From Flavobacteriales bacterium (GTDB taxonomy: Bacteria > Bacteroidota > Bacteroidia > Flavobacteriales > UA16): 64,000 bases of DNA. Position numbers and translations under genes: made by a program. Under the pieces are notes generated by a model. The model had not been told where the DNA came from and did no database searches. It was given only the letters and a program-made list of their open reading frames with translations. The stretch is from contig JAOIQU010000002.1 in assembly GCA_028141885.1 (NCBI GenBank), positions 18,355-82,354 of the forward strand, given 5' to 3'. Positions 26,576 to 34,012 of this stretch are shown one piece after another (the first letter of the stretch is position 1; each line of letters begins with the position of its first letter).

Positions 26576-27252
26576 CAGCCGACGAATTTGTAGCCGACCC
26601 CTTTGACGGTCTTGAAGTAGTGCTCTCCGAGTTTTTCGCGAAGCTTTCTGATGTGGACGTCGATGGTTCGGTCGCCCACGACCACGTCTGTGCCCCAAAC
26701 ACTGGCCAGGATGTTCTCACGCGTGAACACTCGCCCAGGTTGGGATGCGAGCAAACTGAGAAGTTCGAATTCCTTCTTGGGCAGAGACATTTCCTTTCCT
26801 TCATGGACGACGACGTACCGTTCTGGATCAATCATCAGGCCGGTGCCGTCGTAGTCGCCACCCACATAGCTTGCAGCTTTCTTTCTGCGCAACAATGCCT
26901 GAACCCGGGACAACAACACCCGCGGTTTCACGGGCTTGAGGATGTAGTCGTCTGCCCCAGCTTCGAAGCCGGCAATTTGGCTGTAGTCTTCCCCGCGCGC
27001 AGTGAGGAACGCCACGACCGTGGCGCCCAAACGCTTCTCTTCCCGAATCAGCGTGCACGCTTCGACGCCGTCCATTTCAGGCATCATCACGTCCAGCAGA
27101 ATCAAGTCGGGAAGCAGTTTTTTGGCGAGGTCCACGCCTTCTTTGCCGTTGTTCGCAGTGTGAACATCATACCCCTCTTTCAACAAATTGTATTCAATGA
27201 ATTCGAGTATGTCTGGTTCGTCGTCGACCAAGAGGATGCGTTGCTTGCCCAT
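26575..27252 (-). CDS. OmpR/PhoB-family response regulator
   Basis: A 225-residue regulator with a receiver domain (residues 5-118) and a winged-helix DNA-binding domain (130-225). The acidic pair is Asp10-Asp11, the phospho-acceptor Asp54 (LILLDVMMP), and the conserved Lys lies in DDYILKPV. The C-terminal part has GDRTIDVHIRKLREKLG and VKGVGYKFVG, typical of OmpR-type regulators. The ATG at 27252 is preferred over 27297: it starts right before the receiver and lies 4 bases after a GAACTTCG box. It is probably the partner of the adjoining kinase. Confidence 0.93.
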   Translation of the reverse strand: MGKQRILLVDDEPDILEFIEYNLLKEGYDVHTANNGKEGVDLAKKLLPDLILLDVMMPEMDGVEACTLIREEKRLGATVVAFLTARGEDYSQIAGFEAGADDYILKPVKPRVLLSRVQALLRRKKAASYVGGDYDGTGLMIDPERYVVVHEGKEMSLPKKEFELLSLLASQPGRVFTRENILASVWGTDVVVGDRTIDVHIRKLREKLGEHYFKTVKGVGYKFVG

Positions 27253-27358
27253 GGCTCGAAGTTCATCACGGCTATGTTCTTCTGAGGTAAACGGCATGTG
27301 AACGCTTTCTTAACACGAATATCCATCAAAATCTGCGGACACCAATGCGGGCCAGCAA

Positions 27359-28696
27359 TTAGGCCTGTCCAACCTGCAACACATCGAGGTAGCGTTGCCA
27401 CGCTTTTTTGACCTGGGCAAACTTCTTCCCGTTCCAAAAAGCCTCTCCGTCCCGACGGTCGTGCAGGTCGTGGAGTTTGGTTTGGGCCCAAGTGTGCAGT
27501 TGAGAACCGCCTTGACCCCACATCCACATGGCGGCCGCAGCCAGCCAGCCCCATCCTTCAGGAGCTGCCAGTGCGGCAAACCCGGACCAAATCAACCACG
27601 TCAAAGGGATCAGGAGGATTCCATAACCAAAGCGCATGGTGGCCACAAACTCGAGCTTCTTGACGCTGCGGTTGACATGGGAGGTGATGAATGTTGTGGC
27701 GGGCCAAGAGGGCAGGTTGGCAAACATGAACAAAGGCCGCAACCATTGCACCCAAGGGCGTTGTGTGCGAATCTGGGAAGGGGCCGTACCCCAGGCCTCA
27801 GGCCGTCCTTGGCGACCCAAGGTGTTCCAAGCGGTGTCCCAATCGTCAAAGGCGGTTTTCACTGCTTTGGCCCAATCGGGGTCGTCTTCCCAACGTTGCG
27901 CCCATGTACGAAGTGTGCCTGTGAATTCACGCCACTGTTCAGTTGTCATCTCGGTCGTGCGGAGGGCGCGCACGGCGGGGTGCAAGGCAGGCTGGGCCTC
28001 TTCAGGTTGAATGTCCACCATGACGTTCTGGAATGCACGTTTGACACGTGCATTGAAGGCGACTTTGTTCATGGTCCCGTCTTCTTGCAGCAAATCGGCA
28101 AAGGCGATGGGCTCGCCAGCTCGCACGCGAAGCCGCCTCCGCCATTCCACGTAGTCCTCATAATCGAGCCCAAGGGGCACGACTTGAATGTCTTTCAGAG
28201 AAGGGTGTTTGCGCACGCTGCGCGCCAACATTTCAGACAAACCGCCTTTCAGCGCTCGCAATGAAGGATAAGGGTTGTGATTCCCTTCCGGGAAGATGCC
28301 CATGGCGGCACCCGCGTGCAACCGATCGACGCACACGTCAAAAATGATGTCGTTGCGCTCTCGCAATTGATCCACACGATCTCGCTGCCGGTATACGGGA
28401 AGCTGGTTGTAGCCGTAAAGAATGTGGCGGGCAATCCCATTCCAGAACACATCGGCGCGCGTCAACCAGTGAACTTGTTGCGGGATGAATCCGCAAATGG
28501 GCATGGGGTCCATCATCCCATTCTGGTGATTCCCGATGAAAATGGTGGGCGTGCCTTGGCTTGGCAGACGGTCAAAATCGTCGAGTCCGGAGATGGTGTA
28601 GTACCTGGAAATGCCCGCCCATACAAGAACCCTCGTCAATCGGTAGTAGAGATGCGAAACCTGAACCGGAGGATGAAGGATGGGGCGCTGCTTCAT
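27359..28696 (-). CDS. PlsC-like glycerolipid acyltransferase
   Basis: A 445-residue acyltransferase that probably transfers an acyl chain to a lysophospholipid or related acceptor at the inner membrane. Motif I reads NHQNGMMDP (residues 56-64), which is H-x5-D rather than the textbook H-x4-D. Motif III is FPEGNHNP (about 134-141), and a basic/Pro region VPLGLDYED follows. Two C-terminal membrane segments (about 360-405) carry several Trp residues. It lies 15 bases downstream of pheT on the same strand, so it may ride on the pheT transcript. Confidence 0.85.
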   Translation of the reverse strand: MKQRPILHPPVQVSHLYYRLTRVLVWAGISRYYTISGLDDFDRLPSQGTPTIFIGNHQNGMMDPMPICGFIPQQVHWLTRADVFWNGIARHILYGYNQLPVYRQRDRVDQLRERNDIIFDVCVDRLHAGAAMGIFPEGNHNPYPSLRALKGGLSEMLARSVRKHPSLKDIQVVPLGLDYEDYVEWRRRLRVRAGEPIAFADLLQEDGTMNKVAFNARVKRAFQNVMVDIQPEEAQPALHPAVRALRTTEMTTEQWREFTGTLRTWAQRWEDDPDWAKAVKTAFDDWDTAWNTLGRQGRPEAWGTAPSQIRTQRPWVQWLRPLFMFANLPSWPATTFITSHVNRSVKKLEFVATMRFGYGILLIPLTWLIWSGFAALAAPEGWGWLAAAAMWMWGQGGSQLHTWAQTKLHDLHDRRDGEAFWNGKKFAQVKKAWQRYLDVLQVGQA

Positions 28697-28711
28697 GGTG
28701 GACTCCGGGTG

Positions 28712-31192
28712 TTACCTCAATCGAGCCCCTGCGGACTCCAATGCTTTGAGGATGCGAGACATCGCCGATTCGATTTGCTTGTCGTTGAGGGTGGCTTCTG
28801 GATTTTGCAGCTTGAACGCCATGGCATAGCTTTTCTCGTGCTCCTCGAGCCCTTTGCCTTGATACACGTCAAACAACCACACTTCTTTCAGCAATTTCCG
28901 CTCGGCGTTGGTGGCCGCTTGCTTCAGGGTGTCGTACGTCATGCTTTTGTCCACCACCAACGCCAAGTCACGCCGCACAGACGGGAATTTGGGCAAGTCT
29001 TTGGCTTTCGTCCGACGCTTCTTGACAGCCTTCAACAACAGGGCCACATCGAAATCCGCCCAAAACACGGCTTCGCTGACATCACAAGCCGCCGCGACTT
29101 CAGGATGCACCATGCCCCACCGTCCAATTTCCTTTCCGTTGGGATGTCTGAGGATGACACCTTCAGCCAACAGCCCTTCACCCTGCGTTTCTGGGTCAGA
29201 CAGCACATGGAGTCCGATGCTATGGAACAACGCTTCGACGGTCTCCTTCAAGGTGTACATGTCGGCGAGTCCCTCTTTTCCTTTGGGGCGATTCCAGGAC
29301 TCCGGGAAAGCGCGGCCAGTGACCCACAGACTGAGGTGCTCTTTCTCATGGTAGTTGAAGCCCCCTTCACCGTTGTCTTGGCGGGTGTAAGTGCGTCCAA
29401 ATTCGAACAGCCTCAAATCGGGCTGCTGGTGGTTCGCGTTCCGCGCGATGGCTTCCAGACCCTGGAAAACCAGACTCTGACGCATGGCGCCCAAATCTGA
29501 ACTCAATGGATTGAGCATGTGAACGCTTGCGTCGGGCATCAAATCTCGGTCCTTCACCAGCTCGGCGTAGGAGGCCTTGGTCAGCGAATTGGACATGATT
29601 TCTGTGAATCCCCGACCCACGAGGAGCTCCCTCCAGCCAAACAACACGTCCTCGCGGTTGGGGGTCGAGGGCACTTCGAGGGTTCCTGTCATCCGTTCCG
29701 GCAGTGGCACGTGGTCAAATCCGTGAATGCGCAGCACTTCTTCCGCAACGTCGGCTGGGCGCGTGACGTCGCTCCGGTATGCAGGCACGTCCAACGTCCA
29801 AACGTCCGCGCCTTCCTCGGCAACGACAATGTCGAGCGAAGTCAAAATGGACTTCAATCGATCGTGTGTGATTTCGGTGCCCAGGAACCCGAACAACCAC
29901 GACAACTTGAGCTCAACGCGCGCGTTGCAGACTTGAGGCGTTTCGAGGTGTTCACTTCCCCCCACCAGTCGGGCACCCGCCCACTCTTCGAGCAGGTGCA
30001 CGCAACGTGCCGCTGCGTTGCGGACCATGTTGGGGTCCACACCACGCTCAAAGCGGAAGCTGGCGTCCGTGCTGAGCGTGTGGCGCTTGGCGCTTTTTCG
30101 GACCGTCACGGGATGGAACCACGCCGCCTCCAACACCACCTTCGTCGTGCGGTCGCTGACCCCACTGTCTGCACCGCCGTAGACGCCGGCGAGACACATG
30201 GGCTTGTCGCGGTCCGCAATGACCAAATCCTGGGCATCGAGCGTACGCGCTTGCCCGTCGAGGGTCGTGAAGGCTTCTCCTTGCTTGGCTTTTCGCACTC
30301 GGATCTGGCTTCCGCCAATCTGCTCCATGTCGAAGGCATGCAAGGGGTTGCCAAACTCGTGGAGCACCAAATTCGTGGCGTCGACGACGTTGTTGATCGG
30401 TTGCAAGCCAATGGCGCGCAACTGCTTTTGGGCCCATTCAGGGCTGGGTCCCACCTTGACGTCCTCCAATTCCAGGGCGAGGTAATGCGGACAGTCGTAC
30501 TTCGCATCCACATTCAGTGAAAGGTTGCCTCCGCGGGCTAGGGCATTGTCCAATTGAGCCATGGCGGGAAGACGCAGCTCGTTCACCTCCATTGGGCCAA
30601 CGCCATCCACCGTGCCGTGCAACAAGCCAGCCCTCAAATCGCGCGCCACACCCCAATGGCCCATCGCATCGTTGCGGTTGGGCGTCAGGCCAATTTCAAT
30701 GACGTCATCTCCTTCCAAGCCAACGTGGGCGGCGAGCGGCTGCCCCACCTTGGCTCCAGCATCGAGCACCATGATGCCGTCGTGGCTGGTGCCCAATCCC
30801 AGTTCATCTTCGGCACAAATCATCCCCAACGAGACCTCACCGCGGATCTTGCCCTTTTTGATTTTGAATGGCTCTCCGCCAGTCGGATGCAACGTGGCTC
30901 CGACTTGTGCGACGGGCACTTTTTGACCTTCTGCCACATTGCTTGCGCCACACACGATGTCGAGAACCTCTTCGCCCACGTCCACTTTGCAGAGGCGAAG
31001 GCGGTCGGCGTTGGGGTGGGGCTCCACCGAAGTGATGTGACCGATCACGACACCTGCCAATCCTCCAGGCACGTCTTGAACGTGTTCCACACCTTCCACT
31101 TCCAGACCTGTTGCGGTCAACACTTGGGCGGCCTGGTCGACAGGAACGTCGAAGGAAAAGAGCTGTTGAAGCCAGCGGGCAGAAATCTTCAT
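28712..31192 (-). CDS. pheT: Phenylalanine--tRNA ligase, beta subunit
   Basis: The beta subunit of the alpha2-beta2 synthetase that charges tRNA-Phe; it binds tRNA and edits tyrosine. At 826 residues it has the usual domains: an EMAP-type tRNA-binding fold (about 40-150), B3/B4 editing, B5 (about 400-470), the catalytic-like core and a C-terminal anticodon-binding domain (735-826). The start MKISARWLQQLF at 31192 is the standard one. The alpha subunit gene pheS lies about 1.8 kb away on the other strand, so the two subunits are not co-transcribed here. Confidence 0.96.
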   Translation of the reverse strand: MKISARWLQQLFSFDVPVDQAAQVLTATGLEVEGVEHVQDVPGGLAGVVIGHITSVEPHPNADRLRLCKVDVGEEVLDIVCGASNVAEGQKVPVAQVGATLHPTGGEPFKIKKGKIRGEVSLGMICAEDELGLGTSHDGIMVLDAGAKVGQPLAAHVGLEGDDVIEIGLTPNRNDAMGHWGVARDLRAGLLHGTVDGVGPMEVNELRLPAMAQLDNALARGGNLSLNVDAKYDCPHYLALELEDVKVGPSPEWAQKQLRAIGLQPINNVVDATNLVLHEFGNPLHAFDMEQIGGSQIRVRKAKQGEAFTTLDGQARTLDAQDLVIADRDKPMCLAGVYGGADSGVSDRTTKVVLEAAWFHPVTVRKSAKRHTLSTDASFRFERGVDPNMVRNAAARCVHLLEEWAGARLVGGSEHLETPQVCNARVELKLSWLFGFLGTEITHDRLKSILTSLDIVVAEEGADVWTLDVPAYRSDVTRPADVAEEVLRIHGFDHVPLPERMTGTLEVPSTPNREDVLFGWRELLVGRGFTEIMSNSLTKASYAELVKDRDLMPDASVHMLNPLSSDLGAMRQSLVFQGLEAIARNANHQQPDLRLFEFGRTYTRQDNGEGGFNYHEKEHLSLWVTGRAFPESWNRPKGKEGLADMYTLKETVEALFHSIGLHVLSDPETQGEGLLAEGVILRHPNGKEIGRWGMVHPEVAAACDVSEAVFWADFDVALLLKAVKKRRTKAKDLPKFPSVRRDLALVVDKSMTYDTLKQAATNAERKLLKEVWLFDVYQGKGLEEHEKSYAMAFKLQNPEATLNDKQIESAMSRILKALESAGARLR

Positions 31193-31223
31193 GGGTGTCT
31201 GGTTGGGAACCAAATGGTCCTTG

Positions 31224-31231
31224 CAAATCTA
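31224..31231 (-). promoter_or_regulatory. -7 element TAGATTTG before pheT
   Basis: An exact TAnnTTTG match on the pheT strand, 31 bases before its start. The leader is too short for a T-box or long attenuator. Confidence 0.4.
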
Positions 31232-31268
31232 CTTTGTTCCTCGGCTTTTTCCGTGGGAGAAAATCGCC

Positions 31269-31276
31269 TACATTTG
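31269..31276 (+). promoter_or_regulatory. -7 element TACATTTG of the tRNA-Pro gene
   Basis: An exact TAnnTTTG match 11 bases before the mature tRNA 5' end. A T-rich stretch (31246-31250) sits 18 bases upstream as a possible -33 region. It shares TTTGCACCCCT with the HU promoter. Confidence 0.6.
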
Positions 31277-31287
31277 CACCCCTCCAT

Positions 31288-31360
31288 CGGGATGTAGCTC
31301 AGTTGGTAGAGTACGCGTCTGGGGGACGTGTGGTCGCTGGTTCAAGTCCAGTCATCCCGA
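31288..31360 (+). tRNA. tRNA-Pro (anticodon GGG)
   Basis: The sequence folds as a normal 73-base cloverleaf. The acceptor stem CGGGATG pairs with CATCCCG. The D arm is GCTC-AGTTGGTA-GAGT. The anticodon stem CGCGT/ACGTG holds the loop CTGGGGG, giving anticodon GGG (codon CCC, and CCU by wobble). The T arm is GCTGG-TTCAAGT-CCAGT. The discriminator is A, and CCA is not encoded. It has its own promoter and a strong terminator immediately downstream, so it is a single-gene unit. Confidence 0.95.
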
Positions 31361-31364
31361 CAAC

Positions 31365-31392
31365 AAAGCCGCGAATGCTCGTGGCTTTTTTT
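31365..31392 (+). terminator. Intrinsic terminator after tRNA-Pro
   Basis: AAAGCCGCG pairs with CGTGGCTTT (9 bp, one G-T pair) around a 6-base loop, followed by a run of seven T's in total. It begins 5 bases after the tRNA. Confidence 0.85.
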
Positions 31393-31417
31393 GTGTCTCT
31401 TCCGAACTTTGGTCCCC

Positions 31418-31771
31418 ATGGATTACGCATTCGAGCGAGATTGGCAGACGCTGGTGAAGCGCATGATGGAACGATTTGGCGAAGAGCCAGACGTGACGAG
31501 CATGGTGTTTGCCGTGGGGTTGCAAGAGGCAGGCCAGGGCGCACGACGCTACAAGAAAGACGAGAAGATGGACCTCATGCACGTGGGCGTTTGCACCTTG
31601 CTCGAGCCGCTGGGTCACTACGTCAGGGAAGGGGAAGACGAGGAGGGGTGGCCCCACTTTTCATTGGGAGAACCCATTCCGGCGTTGACGCCAGAAGAAC
31701 AAGAAACCATGATGAAGAGGGCCTTGGTGGACTACTTCGCGGCCTGGATTGGGCGCGAGGGGGAAGAGTGA
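31418..31771 (+). CDS. Conserved Bacteroidota protein of unknown function
   Basis: A 117-residue, acidic, probably cytoplasmic protein. I recognise the pattern from unnamed flavobacterial proteins but know no function. Its conserved-looking core is MVFAVGLQEAGQG (residues 28-40), then YKKDEKMDLMHVGVCTLLEPLGHY (in two halves) and DEEGWPHF. There is no signal peptide or membrane segment. The ATG at 31418 gives the compact protein; the longer frame upstream runs through the tRNA terminator. A GAACTTTG box ends 6 bases before the ATG. Confidence 0.75.
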   Translation: MDYAFERDWQTLVKRMMERFGEEPDVTSMVFAVGLQEAGQGARRYKKDEKMDLMHVGVCTLLEPLGHYVREGEDEEGWPHFSLGEPIPALTPEEQETMMKRALVDYFAAWIGREGEE

Positions 31772-31791
31772 GGAGCCGTTTGGAAGGGAGG

Positions 31792-32160
31792 TCACTCCAT
31801 GACCACAGTCGCCTCGTTGGTGACCATTTCTTCCACTTTGATCAACCCCGTGCCTGACAAGTTGCCCTTCTCGCATTCAATGCTGAGGACCGCGAATCCC
31901 GATTGGCCGGCCACGTACAAATCCGAGAAATTGAACGACGTGAAACCCTCGTCTGTGGTGGTTTGGGTGGTGTCAAAACGGGGTTCCCCTCCGCCTTCCG
32001 CGAACAGCCTGACCTCTGCCTCGGACACGGGAACTTGCGCATCACCTTCAAGGCGAACCACGTAGATGTTCGCCACCGTCTCTTCCACTTTGTAGCAACC
32101 AGTGAGCAACAGACCGATTGCTGCGACAATTGAGAGGGAGAAAATGCGGGTCATGACCAT
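31792..32160 (-). CDS. Small lipoprotein of unknown function
   Basis: A 122-residue protein with a lipoprotein signal (lipobox LTGC at about residues 19-22) and a beta-rich remainder. The middle resembles a small immunoglobulin-like or carboxypeptidase-regulatory sandwich (VPVSEAEVRLFAEGG, then DEGFTSFNFSD). No named family is recognised. It is probably anchored in the outer membrane or periplasm. It meets the 117-residue protein gene tail to tail, 20 bases apart. An ATG at 32154 is an alternative start. Confidence 0.7.
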   Translation of the reverse strand: MVMTRIFSLSIVAAIGLLLTGCYKVEETVANIYVVRLEGDAQVPVSEAEVRLFAEGGGEPRFDTTQTTTDEGFTSFNFSDLYVAGQSGFAVLSIECEKGNLSGTGLIKVEEMVTNEATVVME

Positions 32161-32181
32161 AGCGTTGTTTGGATTGACATC

Positions 32182-32189
32182 TACCTTTG
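32182..32189 (+). promoter_or_regulatory. -7 element TACCTTTG before the cyclophilin-pheS pair
   Basis: An exact TAnnTTTG match, 16 bases before the cyclophilin start. It probably drives that gene and pheS. Confidence 0.5.
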
Positions 32190-32205
32190 GAGTCAGACCT
32201 CAAAG

Positions 32206-32976
32206 ATGATGAAAAAAGCCCAAATGACTTCTCGCACTCCCTTCTTGTTCTCCAGCGTGTTTGTGGTGGCACTGTCGCTGCTGTTGATGTCCTCTTCAGG
32301 ATGCGAATCCACAGGCATGGCCTCGAAGGAACCCGCCAAGGTGGAGATTGCAACCAAGTTTGGCAACATGGTGGTTCAGCTTAGCGATTCCACGCCCCAA
32401 CACCGCGACAACTTCCTCAAATTGGTCGACGATCAGTTTTACGACAGCTTGATTTTTCACCGGGTGATCCGCGAGTTCATGGTGCAAGGGGGCGATCCGC
32501 AGAGCAAAGGCGCCGATGCGAACGCACGCCTGGGCAGCGGAGGTCCAGGATACACGGTCGAAGCGGAAATCAGGCCCGACCTGCTCCACGTCAAAGGGGC
32601 GCTCTCAGCAGCGCGTCAGGGCGACAATGTCAATCCAGAGCGTCGCAGCTCAGGAAGTCAATTTTACCTTGTTCAAGGGCGTCAATTCAGCGAGAACGAA
32701 TTGGACGGTATCGAAGGCCGCATCGCCTCCTTCGCCAACGAATACGGGAATGGCTTGGCCAATGTGAAAAATGGCAAGTTTGAGTACTCTGAAGAATCGC
32801 GAGAGCTCTACAATACGGTGGGGGGCACGCCCTTTTTGGACATGCAGTACACGGTGTTTGGCTATGTCATTGAAGGGTTGGACATCATCGACAGCATTGC
32901 AGCCGTGCCCACAGACCGTCGCCGAGGCGACCGTCCTCTGGAAGATGTGGTCATGAGCATGAAGCGATTGAACTGA
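32206..32976 (+). CDS. Peptidyl-prolyl cis-trans isomerase, cyclophilin-type lipoprotein
   Basis: A 256-residue cyclophilin that speeds proline isomerisation, here in the periplasm because of a lipoprotein signal (lipobox SSSGC near residue 33). Cyclophilin motifs are VEIATKFGNMVVQL, DSLIFHRVIREFMVQGGDP (in two parts) and FYLVQG. An insert of about 45 residues near 165-210 (GIEGRIASFANEYGNG and following) is longer than in simple bacterial PPIases. It lies 16 bases before pheS and is probably co-transcribed. Confidence 0.92.
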   Translation: MMKKAQMTSRTPFLFSSVFVVALSLLLMSSSGCESTGMASKEPAKVEIATKFGNMVVQLSDSTPQHRDNFLKLVDDQFYDSLIFHRVIREFMVQGGDPQSKGADANARLGSGGPGYTVEAEIRPDLLHVKGALSAARQGDNVNPERRSSGSQFYLVQGRQFSENELDGIEGRIASFANEYGNGLANVKNGKFEYSEESRELYNTVGGTPFLDMQYTVFGYVIEGLDIIDSIAAVPTDRRRGDRPLEDVVMSMKRLN

Positions 32977-32992
32977 TTCAACGACCGCAAGC

Positions 32993-34009
32993 ATGAAGGA
33001 CCGCATCAAAAGCATGATGGCCGAGGTGGCCGCTGCTGAACTTCCCAGTCCGGAAGCTGTTGAGGCATTTCGCATTGAATTCTTGGGCCGCAAAGGCAAA
33101 ATCAAGGTTTTGATGGCCGATTTCAAGGCGGTTCCCGGTGAAGAGAAACGGGAATTGGGACCGATGCTCAACCAGCTGAAACAGGCGGTGGAGCAGAAAG
33201 TGGTTCAAGCGCAGCAGGTGAACGTTGTGCGTCCTGAAGCCTCTGGCGAGGATGCCACGCGTCCTTCAGGTGGCGTGCCTGTGGGCACCCATCACCCTTT
33301 GCAGGTGGTTCGCAGAGAAATCGTAGGGATTTTCCAGAACATGGGCTTTGCCGTGGCGGAGGGCCCAGAGATCGAAGACGATTGGCACGTGTTCAGTGGA
33401 TTGAACTTTCCACCCGAACACCCCGCCCGCGACATGCAGGACACGTTTTTCGTGGAGCGAGACCCCGACATGGTCCTTCGCACGCACACGAGCTCGGTGC
33501 AGGTGCGCGAAATGGAGAAACGCGAACCGCCCATGCGGTTGATCATGCCTGGGCGTGTCTTTCGGAATGAGGCCATTTCCGCTCGGGCGCACTGCATGTT
33601 CCATCAAATCGAAGGACTTTACATCGACAAGAACGTGTCGTTTGCCGACCTGAAGCAGACCTTGCTGCATTTCGCGAGGTGCTTCTTTGGTCCAGACACG
33701 GACATTCGCCTGCGCCCGTCCTACTTCCCGTTCACGGAACCCAGCGCGGAAGTGGATGTCTACTGGGGGCTCAAAACCGAAGTGGACAAGCGCATCACCA
33801 AGGGAACGGGATGGCTCGAGATTTTGGGCTGCGGCATGGTGGACCCCAACGTGTTGAAGGCAAGCGGCATTGATCCAGAGGTCTACAGTGGATTTGCCTT
33901 TGGAATGGGGATTGAGCGCATCACGATGTTGCGTTATCAAATCGGCGATCTCCGTCACTTCTTCGAAAACGACCGCCGCTTTTTGGACCAGTTCGTGGGA
34001 GAACGCTGA
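32993..34009 (+). CDS. pheS: Phenylalanine--tRNA ligase, alpha subunit
   Basis: The catalytic subunit that activates phenylalanine and charges tRNA-Phe. The 338-residue protein has an N-terminal coiled coil (about 1-80) and the class II core. Motif 2 is RVFRNEAISARAHCMFHQIEG (in two parts), with the TDIRLRPSYFPFTEPSAEV region after it. Motif 3 is GFAFGMGIERITML. It is transcribed away from pheT, separated by tRNA-Pro, two small genes and the cyclophilin gene. Confidence 0.97.
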   Translation: MKDRIKSMMAEVAAAELPSPEAVEAFRIEFLGRKGKIKVLMADFKAVPGEEKRELGPMLNQLKQAVEQKVVQAQQVNVVRPEASGEDATRPSGGVPVGTHHPLQVVRREIVGIFQNMGFAVAEGPEIEDDWHVFSGLNFPPEHPARDMQDTFFVERDPDMVLRTHTSSVQVREMEKREPPMRLIMPGRVFRNEAISARAHCMFHQIEGLYIDKNVSFADLKQTLLHFARCFFGPDTDIRLRPSYFPFTEPSAEVDVYWGLKTEVDKRITKGTGWLEILGCGMVDPNVLKASGIDPEVYSGFAFGMGIERITMLRYQIGDLRHFFENDRRFLDQFVGER

Positions 34010-34012
34010 GGC

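Noticed and set aside
31193..31230. T-box or leader-peptide attenuator before pheT
   Set aside because: The putative leader is about 30 bases, with no Phe-codon run and no terminator hairpin.
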